Origin: an uncultured Actinoplanes sp.
GTDB taxonomy: Bacteria > Actinomycetota > Actinomycetes > Mycobacteriales > Micromonosporaceae
Direction: 5' to 3'
DNA: 6,922 nt
NCBI GenBank assembly: GCA_934667465.1
Contig: CAKUMG010000297.1
Span: 1 to 6,922 of the forward strand
Every line of letters begins with the position of its first letter. The stretch's first letter is position 1. This document shows, piece after piece, positions 1 to 5,687 of the stretch. Made by a program: the position numbers and the translations under genes. A model generated the notes under the pieces. The model had not been told where the DNA came from, did not search any database, and saw only the letters and a program-made list of their open reading frames with translations.

Positions 1-1011
1 GTAGCCCTCGGCGGCCGCCTTGCGCGCATGCGGCGCGAGCGCCTTGAGCGGCCCCGGCAGGTCCTCCGCGGCGATCCCCGGGCCCTCGTCGGAGACGGCC
101 ACCCACAGCCACGAGCCGCTGCGCCCGGTGGCGATGGTTACGGCCGAGTCCGCGGGGGCCAGCCGGATCGCGTTGGACAGCAGGTTGCCGACCGCCCGGC
201 GCAGGGCGTCCGCGTCGCCGATCAGCTGCAGGCCGGTGCCGAGCGCGTACCGGAATCGGAAGGGTGCCGCGTCCTCGCCCGCCTCCGCCGCCAGCACCGA
301 GAGGTCGACGTCGGTGTCGGTCAGTGCGTCGGCGTCCCGCCGCGCCGTGGCCAGCAGATCCTCGACCAGCCGCGACATCCGGGTGGTGGCCCGGTCGACG
401 ACGGCCACCGCGCGCTCCCGTTCCTCGGCGGTGGCCTCCGGCACGGTCAGCGTGGCGTCGAGGTGGGTCCGGATGATCGCCAGCGGGCTGCGCAGCTCGT
501 GCGAGGCGTCGTCGATGAGCTGCCGCTGGCCCTGGAACGCGCGGTCGACCCGGTCGAGCATCGAGTCGATGGTGTCGGCCAGGTCGCGCAGCTCGTCGCG
601 GGGACCCTGCAGGTCGATGCGGCGGGACAGGTCGGTGGCCTGGATCTCGCGGGTGGTCCGGGCGATCGCGCCGACCGGCCGCAGCGCGCGCCCGGAGAGC
701 ACCCAGCCGATGCCGAGGCTGGCGACGAAGAGCCCGCCCAGCGCGATCAGCGAATAGGTCCGCAGGTTCTGCAGCGCCTGGTAGTTGACGGCCGCCTCGA
801 TCTGGTTCACGTCGGCCACGGTGATCTGGTCGACCTTCACGCCGTACTTCTTGACGGTGGCCTGCAGCTCGGTGACCGGCTGCGGGTCGGTCGCGGCGGC
901 CACCGCGAAGTAGGTGATGGCCAGCGCGGCGGTGGCGAGCGCGAAGAGCAGCGTCGAATAGAGGACTGTCAGCCGGAACCGGATCGACCGGAACAGCTCG
1001 GGGCGCCTCAT
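1..1011 (-). CDS. Sensor histidine kinase, C-terminal end missing at window edge
   Basis: This is the membrane sensor kinase of a two-component system, expected to autophosphorylate and pass the phosphate to the adjacent response regulator. The visible 337 residues show a first membrane segment (about 13-37), a short extracytoplasmic loop of about 46 residues, a second membrane segment (about 85-106), a HAMP linker (about 107-160), an H-box DASHELRSPL with the phospho-acceptor His171, an N-box NLLSNAIRLAP (Asn280) and a G1 box DEGPGI (308-313). The start ATG at 1011 overlaps the regulator's TGA by 4 nt (ATGA), and no strong Shine-Dalgarno is seen, so translation is probably coupled. After the G1 box the usual F-box (like FERFYR) is not evident; residues 314-337 are Ala/Lys-rich and end EGY at the edge. 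The G2 box and true C-terminus lie outside the window. Family assignment is firm; the signal sensed is unknown. Confidence 0.95.
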   Translation of the reverse strand, partial: MRRPELFRSIRFRLTVLYSTLLFALATAALAITYFAVAAATDPQPVTELQATVKKYGVKVDQITVADVNQIEAAVNYQALQNLRTYSLIALGGLFVASLGIGWVLSGRALRPVGAIARTTREIQATDLSRRIDLQGPRDELRDLADTIDSMLDRVDRAFQGQRQLIDDASHELRSPLAIIRTHLDATLTVPEATAEERERAVAVVDRATTRMSRLVEDLLATARRDADALTDTDVDLSVLAAEAGEDAAPFRFRYALGTGLQLIGDADALRRAVGNLLSNAIRLAPADSAVTIATGRSGSWLWVAVSDEGPGIAAEDLPGPLKALAPHARKAAAEGY

Positions 1012-1688
1012 GACGGCTCGCGCAGCCGGTAGCCGCGGCCCACCACGGTCTCGATCCAGCCGTCGCCGAGCTTGCGGCGCAGCGTGCCCACGGTCACCCG
1101 GACGGTCTGGGTGAACGGGTCGGCGTTCGCGTCCCAGACGTGTTCGAGCAGCTCCTCGCTGGCGACCACGGTGCCGGGGCGGGTCATCAGGTATTCGAGC
1201 ACCCCGAACTCCTTGGGGGTGAGAGCGAGCGGCGCGCCCGCCAGGGTCACCGCGTGCTTCGCGGCGTCGAGGGTCAGCTCGCCCACGGTCAGCCGGGCCG
1301 TGCCGCCGCCGGTGTCGCGCCGCAGCAGGGCCCGCACCCGGGCCAGCAGCTCGGCCAGCGCGAACGGCTTGACCAGGTAGTCGTCGGCGCCCTCGTCGAG
1401 ACCGCGGACCCGGTCGTCGATGCCGCCGCGGGCGGTGAGCATGAGCACCCGCACGTCCGTGTCGCCCGGCGTGACGAGATCGCCGGTGCGCAGCGCGCGG
1501 CACAGCGTGAAGCCGTCGCCGTCGGGCAGGTTGATGTCGAGCAGCATCAGGTCGTATTCGTTCACGGTCAGCCGGTCGTAGGCCTCCGCCGTGGACACCG
1601 CGACGTCCACGGCGTATCCGGTCCGGGAGAGCCCCACCCGCAGGCCCTCGGCCAGGTCTTCCTCGTCCTCCACCACCAGCAACCGCAT
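1008..1688 (-). CDS. OmpR/PhoB-family response regulator
   Basis: This is a DNA-binding response regulator of 226 residues, the usual length for the family. The receiver domain (1-120) has the acidic pair Glu7/Asp8, the phospho-acceptor Asp51 in LLDINLPDGDG, the switch Thr85 in MLTAR and Lys107 in LVKPF. A winged-helix DNA-binding domain follows (about 131-224), with LTPKEFGVLEYL, the recognition-helix region VRVTVGTLRRKLG and the terminal VVGRGYRL wing. I chose ATG 1688 because the receiver begins directly with MRLLVVEDEEDL; the frame stays open to a GTG at 1703 and another at 1730, but these lie inside the protease gene and lack a Shine-Dalgarno. A GAGGG abuts the chosen ATG, an unusually tight spacing. 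The gene begins 7 nt after the protease stop and overlaps the kinase start by 4 nt, so kinase and regulator form a cognate pair. It may regulate its own operon through the repeats at 5608-5651; that is inference. Confidence 0.95.
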   Translation of the reverse strand: MRLLVVEDEEDLAEGLRVGLSRTGYAVDVAVSTAEAYDRLTVNEYDLMLLDINLPDGDGFTLCRALRTGDLVTPGDTDVRVLMLTARGGIDDRVRGLDEGADDYLVKPFALAELLARVRALLRRDTGGGTARLTVGELTLDAAKHAVTLAGAPLALTPKEFGVLEYLMTRPGTVVASEELLEHVWDANADPFTQTVRVTVGTLRRKLGDGWIETVVGRGYRLREPS

Positions 1689-1695
1689 CCCTCGA

Positions 1696-2541
1696 TCATC
1701 CACGGCCGATGAGGGTCGTGGCGACCTCACGGGCCCGGTCGATCGGGACGGCGAACCCGATGCCGATGTTGCCGCCGCCCTCCAGGGTCGCGATGGCCGT
1801 GTTCACCCCGATCACCTCCCCGCGGGCGTTGACGAGCGGACCGCCCGAGTTGCCGGGATTGATCGAGGCATCCGTCTGTACGGCGGTCTGCCTTCCGCTG
1901 CCGCCCAGCCGCACCGGGCGGTCGAGCGCGCTGACGATCCCGGCCGTGACCGTGCCGGAGAGCCCGAGCGGGGAACCGACCGCCAGGACCGGCTCGCCGA
2001 CCCGGATGCCGGCCGGGTCGGCGAGCTGCATCGGCGTCAGCGGACCGGCCGGGGTGACCCGCAGTACGGCGATGTCGCTGGCCGGGTCGGTGCCGATCAC
2101 GTCCGCGGTGAGCCGCCGCCCGTCGGAGCCGACCACGCTGACCCGGCCCCCGCCGGCGGCCGCCACGACGTGGTTGTTGGTGACGATGTGGCCGCGGTCG
2201 TCGAAGACGAACCCGGAGCCGGAGGAACCGCCGGAGCCGCTGCGCACCTGCACCGACACCACGCCGGGCAGCGCCCGGGCGGCGGCGCCCACGAGATCCG
2301 ACGGCACCCCGGCGACCGGCGGCGCGGCGGCCGCGGACGACGGCGGATCGGCCGTGGGAGCGGCGTAGTAGCCCGCCACTCCGCCCGTACCGGCGGAAAT
2401 GCCCGCGACGGCCAGGCCCGCGACGGCGAACAGCGGCCAGCGGCGGGGTGCGGGAGCCGGGGCGGAGACGGGAACGAACGATGCGGAGGACAGGTCCGGG
2501 GAGTGGAACTCCGGTCCCCGAGGTGAGCCGAGTCCTGACAT
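1696..2541 (-). CDS. Membrane-anchored trypsin-like serine protease (HtrA/DegP-type, no PDZ)
   Basis: This S1C-type serine protease has 281 residues. It has a cytoplasmic N-terminal stretch of about 34 residues rich in Pro, Ser and Ala, a single membrane segment (about 36-58), an Ala/Pro linker and a protease domain (about 82-280) that should lie outside the membrane. The catalytic triad is visible: His124 in TNNHVV, Asp156 in SDIAVL and Ser232 in NPGNSGGP. The chain ends right after the protease domain (GFAVPID..ATTLIGRG), so the PDZ domain usual in DegP/HtrA is absent. ATG 2541 was chosen because AAGGGG sits 6 nt upstream and overlaps the TAA of the VWA gene. The frame stays open upstream to 3516, but that extension is out-of-frame VWA sequence rich in Arg, Ser and Pro, not a real N-terminal domain. 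Its place just before a two-component system suggests a role in degrading damaged envelope proteins; the substrate is unknown. Confidence 0.93.
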   Translation of the reverse strand: MSGLGSPRGPEFHSPDLSSASFVPVSAPAPAPRRWPLFAVAGLAVAGISAGTGGVAGYYAAPTADPPSSAAAAPPVAGVPSDLVGAAARALPGVVSVQVRSGSGGSSGSGFVFDDRGHIVTNNHVVAAAGGGRVSVVGSDGRRLTADVIGTDPASDIAVLRVTPAGPLTPMQLADPAGIRVGEPVLAVGSPLGLSGTVTAGIVSALDRPVRLGGSGRQTAVQTDASINPGNSGGPLVNARGEVIGVNTAIATLEGGGNIGIGFAVPIDRAREVATTLIGRG

Positions 2542-2547
2542 GACGAG

Positions 2548-2553
2548 CCCCTT
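2548..2553 (-). promoter_or_regulatory. Ribosome-binding site of the serine protease gene
   Basis: AAGGGG on the minus strand lies 6 nt before the ATG at 2541, and its AA is the end of the preceding TAA stop. It decides the protease start against the long upstream open frame and shows that the protease is a separate gene, translated by terminating or re-initiating ribosomes. Confidence 0.75.
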
Positions 2554-3516
2554 ACGGAAGACGGGCGAACCAGAAGAGCGACGCGAGCGCGGCGAGGACC
2601 GCCAGCACCAGGCCGATGCCGATGAAGCGCGCGGAGATGTCCCGCACCTGGGTCTGGTAGCCGACCGAGCTGCCGATGTCGGCGTACGCGGCACGCAGCT
2701 CCTCGGCGCTGCCCGCCTCGAAGTAGTTGCCGCCGGTGGCCGACGCGACGGACTGCAGCGTCTCGCCGTCGACCGGCACGGCCTGGCCGCCGCCCCTGCC
2801 GCCGGTGCCCGCGATCGCGCCCTCGGGCGTGCCGAACGAGATCGCGTCGACCGGGACGCCCAGCTCGGTGGCGAGCCCGGCCGCCTCCGCCGGGTCCTGG
2901 CCGGAGGTGTTGGCGCCGTCGGAGAGCACGACCACCCGCGCGGGCGGCACGTCCTCGCCGGCCTGCGCGTCGAGGTTGCGGATCTGGTCCAGGGCGGCGG
3001 CGATGGCGTCGCCGATGGCCGTGCCGGCGCGGCCCGCGGCGCCCTCGGAGAGCCGGTCGATGCCGGCGGCCACGGCCGGGCGGTCGGTGACCGGCGGGAC
3101 GAAGACCGAGGCGGTGCCCGCGAAGCCGACCAGGCCGACGTTGAACTCCTCGGGCAGGTCCGCGACGAACTGGTGTGCCGCCGCCTTGGCCGCGGTGAGC
3201 CGGTCCGGCGCCACGTCGTCGGCGAGCATCGAGCGACGTCCACGGCGACCAGCACTGTCGCGCGCTCGCGGGGCACCTGCACCTCCGCCTGCGGCTGGGC
3301 GAAGCCGGCCACGAGCAGCGCCAGCATGCCCAGGAACAGGCCCGCCGGGACGTGCCGCCGCCAGGCCGGGCGCTTCGGGGCGACCCGGTCGAGCAGCTTG
3401 AGGTTGGTGAAGCGGACCGCGTACTTGCTCCGGCGGCGCTGGGCCACCACGTACGCGACGGCCAGCGCGGCGACCGCGAGCAGCAGCCACAGCCGTTCCG
3501 GGGAGAGCCAGGTCAT
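2552..3516 (-). pseudogene. BatA-like VWA-domain membrane protein, frameshifted in the MIDAS motif
   Basis: The gene encodes a membrane-anchored von Willebrand factor A protein of the BatA/aerotolerance type, a likely partner of the MoxR ATPase. Its N-terminus reads in one frame from ATG 3516 (MTWLSPERLW): a membrane segment at 9-25, RFTNLKLLDRVAPKRPAWRR, a second membrane segment at about 57-73, then VLVAVDV ending at residue 94 (3235). The rest reads in another frame from TCG 3232: SMLADDVAPDR, FAGTASVF, GTAIGDA, VLSDGANTSG, and a C-terminal membrane segment before the TAA at 2552-2554. The expected DxSxS is broken. Between DV and SM there are 2 nt where 6 are needed, so a 4-nt loss (net -1) is the simplest reading. 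Repaired, the protein would be about 322 residues, normal for the family. AGGAG lies 7 nt before the ATG, and the gene overlaps the DUF58 stop by 4 nt. Sequencing error or true mutation cannot be told apart here. Confidence 0.88.
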
Positions 3517-4514
3517 GAGCGTTCTCCTGCCGTGGGGAGGCGGGCGGCGCGGCCGAGGCGGCGCCGGGAGTGCACGTGGCGGACGATGTCGGCGACCCAG
3601 TCGCGGTCGGTCCGCAGCGGGAGGTGGGCGGCGCCGGTCCGGCGGATCGCCGTCGTGATGGATTCCTGTTGCTGTGCGGCTGCCGCGGCGTACCTCTCGC
3701 GCAGTCTGCGGCTGGCGGTGGGCACCTCCCGCAGCTCACCGCTCTCCGGGTCGACGACGGTGAGCAGGCCGACGTCGGGCAGCTCCTGCTCGCGCGGGTC
3801 GGTCACCCGGACGGCGAGCACCTGGTGCCGCGCGGCGAGCCGGCGCAGCGGCTGCTCCCAGTCGGGCGCGCCGGGTCCGAGCCCGTCGTCGTCGAGGCCG
3901 TCCAGGAAGTCGGAGACGACCACGACCAGGCCGCGCCGGGGCACCGCGCGGTGCAGTCCGTCGAGCGCCTCCGCGAACGGCACGGTGCCGGTCGCGGGCA
4001 GGCCGCGCGGGACGGCGAGCAGGGTGCGGAGCATGCCGAGCAGATGGGTACGCCCGCCGCGCGCCGGGAAGCGCCGGACGCCCCCGCCGGTGACGAGGTG
4101 GGCGCCGAGCCGGTTGCCCGCGCCCGCGGTCAGGAAGCCGACCGCGCCGACGGCCGCGACCGCGAGTTCCCGCTTCTCGAACTCGGCGGTGCCGAAGTCC
4201 ATGCTCGCGGTGCCGTCGACCAGCATCCAGGTGGCCAGCTCCCGGTCCGCGTCCACGGTCCGGACGTGCGGGACCGTGGTCCGAGCGGTCACCGACCAGT
4301 CCATCCGGCGTACCTCGTCCTCGCCGGGCCGGTACTCGCGGCTGCCCGCCGGCTCGCTGCCCAGCCCGGGCAGCAGCCCCAGGTGCGAGCCGTGCAGCAG
4401 CCCGTCGAGCCGCCGTGTCACCGTGAGCTCGAGGCGCCGCAGCCGCTGCTCGGGCGTCAGCTCCTTGAGCGTCGCCACGTGGGCGGCGGCCGCCGGGCGG
4501 CCCGCCCCGATCAC
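3513..4514 (-). CDS. DUF58 domain-containing protein
   Basis: This is a 333-residue DUF58 protein, the usual partner encoded next to MoxR ATPases; its biochemical role is not established. The family signature is clear at residues 59-84: REYRPGEDEVRRMDW followed by SVTARTTVPHVR. A VWA-like fold follows, with a MIDAS-like LVDGTASMDF (Asp100 to Ser104) and a hydrophobic VVVVSDFLDGL strand, typical of the family. No convincing membrane segment is seen, so it is probably cytoplasmic or peripheral. The start is GTG 4514, which overlaps the MoxR stop as GTGA and has GGGAG 7 nt upstream (4522-4526); an internal GTG at codon 13 is a weaker alternative. The end overlaps the VWA start by 4 nt. Both overlaps indicate translational coupling and matched expression with MoxR and the VWA protein. 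Codon use matches the neighbours. Confidence 0.93.
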   Translation of the reverse strand: MIGAGRPAAAAHVATLKELTPEQRLRRLELTVTRRLDGLLHGSHLGLLPGLGSEPAGSREYRPGEDEVRRMDWSVTARTTVPHVRTVDADRELATWMLVDGTASMDFGTAEFEKRELAVAAVGAVGFLTAGAGNRLGAHLVTGGGVRRFPARGGRTHLLGMLRTLLAVPRGLPATGTVPFAEALDGLHRAVPRRGLVVVVSDFLDGLDDDGLGPGAPDWEQPLRRLAARHQVLAVRVTDPREQELPDVGLLTVVDPESGELREVPTASRRLRERYAAAAAQQQESITTAIRRTGAAHLPLRTDRDWVADIVRHVHSRRRLGRAARLPTAGERS

Positions 4515-5518
4515 GCGGCGGCTCCCAGGCCGGCGCCGGAATGCTCCTGGGCCGGGGCGATGACCGGCGGCGGCACGGCCTCGACGACGCGGCGCACGAT
4601 CGACTCCGGGTCCACGCCGTCGGCGACCGCGTCGAACGAGAGCACCAGCCGGTGGGCCAGCACGTCCGGGGCGATGTCGAGGATGTCGCCGGGGAGCACG
4701 TAGTCGCGGCCCCGCAACAGGGCGAGGGCCCGGCCTGCGGCCACCAGTCCGAGGGTGGCTCGCGGGCTGGCGCCGTACGCCAGTTGTCCGGCGATCTCCG
4801 GCAGTCCGAACCGGGCGGGATCGCGGGTGGCGAGCACCAGCCGCACGACGTATTCGGCGAGGGCGTGGTGCACGAACACGTCGCGGGCGCGGGCCTGCAG
4901 CGCCGCCAGGGTCGTGACGTCGAGCACCTGCGAGGCGGCCGGGCGCACGCCGCCCATCCGGTAGAGGATGCCCAGCTCGTCCTGGTCGCTCGGGTAGCCG
5001 ACCACGACGCGCAGGAGGAAGCGGTCGCGCTGCGCCTCGGGCAGCTGGTAGACGCCCTCGCTCTCGATCGGGTTCTGGGTCGCGAGGACGAGGAACGGCT
5101 TCGGTACGGGATAGGTGCGCCCGCCGATCGACACGTGCCCCTCGGCCATGACCTCCAGCAGCGCGCTCTGCACCTTGGCGGGCGCCCGGTTGATCTCGTC
5201 GGCGAGCACCAGGTTCGCCATGATCGGGCCCAGCTCGACGTCGAAGCTCTCCTTGCTGGCCCGGTAGATGCGCGTGCCCAGGATGTCGGAGGGCACCAGG
5301 TCCGGGGTGAACTGGATGCGGTGGAACGAGCCGCCGACGGCGACCGCGAGCGTCTCGGCGGCCAGCGTCTTGGCCACGCCGGGCACGCCCTCGAGCAGGA
5401 TGTGGCCGCCCGCGAGCAGGCCGGTCAGCAGCCGCTCGATCAGCCGGTCCTGGCCGACGATGACCTTCTTGACCTCGAACAGGGCCTGTTCCAGCAGCCG
5501 GGTGTCGCTTTCCGTCAT
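4511..5518 (-). CDS. moxR: MoxR-family AAA+ ATPase
   Basis: This is a 335-residue AAA+ ATPase of the MoxR family, a chaperone-like motor thought to remodel or insert cofactors into partner complexes together with VWA and DUF58 proteins. Visible motifs, in order, are VIVGQDRLIERLL (19-31), Walker A GVPGVAKT (44-51), Walker B LVLADEIN (103-110, with Asp107/Glu108), sensor 1 LATQNPIE (145-152), QRDRF (163-167) and a C-terminal GASPRAT sensor-2 region. The length is normal. ATG 5518 was chosen because GGAGAG lies 5 nt upstream and MTESDTRLLEQALFEVKKVIVGQ is a typical family start. The frame stays open further up to ATG 5593 and GTG 5608, but that would add Pro/Arg/Gly-rich sequence without a family match. 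It is the first gene of the operon, so its upstream region (5519-5687) should carry the operon promoter. Confidence 0.95.
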   Translation of the reverse strand: MTESDTRLLEQALFEVKKVIVGQDRLIERLLTGLLAGGHILLEGVPGVAKTLAAETLAVAVGGSFHRIQFTPDLVPSDILGTRIYRASKESFDVELGPIMANLVLADEINRAPAKVQSALLEVMAEGHVSIGGRTYPVPKPFLVLATQNPIESEGVYQLPEAQRDRFLLRVVVGYPSDQDELGILYRMGGVRPAASQVLDVTTLAALQARARDVFVHHALAEYVVRLVLATRDPARFGLPEIAGQLAYGASPRATLGLVAAGRALALLRGRDYVLPGDILDIAPDVLAHRLVLSFDAVADGVDPESIVRRVVEAVPPPVIAPAQEHSGAGLGAAA

Positions 5519-5539
5519 CAGAACTCTCCAGGGGTCGGG

Positions 5540-5582
5540 GGGCGGGCGCCCGGGTCTCTGGGGGACGACCGAGCGCCCGCCC
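5540..5582. promoter_or_regulatory. GC-rich inverted repeat upstream of the moxR operon
   Basis: GGGCGGGCGC (5540-5549) and GCGCCCGCCC (5573-5582) form a perfect 10-bp inverted repeat with a 23-nt spacer; the spacer can add a short GGTC/GACC pairing (5553-5556 with 5567-5570). It starts 22 bp upstream of the moxR ATG. There is no T-tract on either strand, so it does not look like an intrinsic terminator. It may be an operator or a stem in the moxR leader RNA, but in DNA this GC-rich chance pairing is possible, so confidence is low. Confidence 0.35.
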
Positions 5583-5607
5583 GTGCCCTCCATGTCAGCA
5601 ACCGGCA

Positions 5608-5651
5608 CCGAAAACGAGCCGAAGGAAGACCGAAAGCGGACCGAAGGAGGA
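5608..5651. repeat. Four tandem 11-bp direct repeats, candidate response-regulator operator
   Basis: CCGAA recurs at 5608, 5619, 5630 and 5641, exactly 11 bp apart. The units are CCGAAAACGAG, CCGAAGGAAGA, CCGAAAGCGGA and CCGAAGGAGGA. Units 1 and 3 resemble each other (8 of 11), as do units 2 and 4 (10 of 11), so the array is also a 22-bp dimer repeated twice. It lies 90 bp upstream of the moxR ATG and 36 bp upstream of the M16 GTG. Head-to-tail repeats with a period of about one helical turn are the known binding geometry of OmpR/PhoB-family regulators, and such a regulator is encoded in this operon. The repeats are seen directly; their role is inference. The purine-rich last unit also resembles a Shine-Dalgarno sequence. 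Confidence 0.6.
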
Positions 5652-5665
5652 GAGCCCGCAATACT
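5637..5665 (+). promoter_or_regulatory. Possible promoter of the M16 peptidase gene
   Basis: AATACT at 5660-5665 matches four of six bases of the TATAAT -10 element, and CGGACC at 5637-5642, 17 bp upstream, matches the GAC core of a -35 element. Transcription would begin near 5672 and leave a short leader containing the ribosome-binding site. The -35 part lies within the last two 11-bp repeats, as expected where an activator overlaps the -35 box. The match is weak and unproven. Confidence 0.25.
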
Positions 5666-5676
5666 GGAAGCTGACA

Positions 5677-5683
5677 GAGGAGG
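5677..5683 (+). promoter_or_regulatory. Ribosome-binding site of the M16 peptidase gene
   Basis: GAGGAGG lies 4 nt before the GTG at 5688. It fixes this GTG as the start, although the frame remains open a short way upstream. A second SD-like run, AAGGAGGAG (5645-5653), is not followed by a usual start codon at a proper distance and is part of the 11-bp repeat array. Confidence 0.75.
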
Positions 5684-5687
5684 TTGC

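Noticed and set aside
28..1032. Long plus-strand open frames opposite the kinase and regulator (also 20-757 and 1140-1712)
   Set aside because: They are shadows of the minus-strand kinase and regulator, low in complexity (Arg, Gly, Ala, Ser), without domain motifs or ribosome-binding sites.
3229..3240. Programmed ribosomal frameshift joining the two VWA frames
   Set aside because: There is no slippery heptamer, and a -1 slip would give D-V-R-S-M, one residue short, so the DxSxS motif would still not be restored. A 4-nt loss or sequence error fits better.
5540..5582. The inverted repeat as an intrinsic transcription terminator
   Set aside because: No T-run follows on either strand, and it lies between two divergent gene starts where no transcript should end.
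5519..5608. N-terminal extension of MoxR from GTG 5608 or ATG 5593
   Set aside because: The added residues are Pro/Arg/Gly-rich and unlike the family, whereas ATG 5518 has GGAGAG 5 nt upstream and a typical MoxR N-terminus.
4541..5674. Plus-strand open frame opposite the MoxR gene
   Set aside because: Its product is a mirror of high-GC coding sequence, rich in Arg/Gly/His/Asp with no motif, while the minus strand encodes a complete MoxR ATPase.
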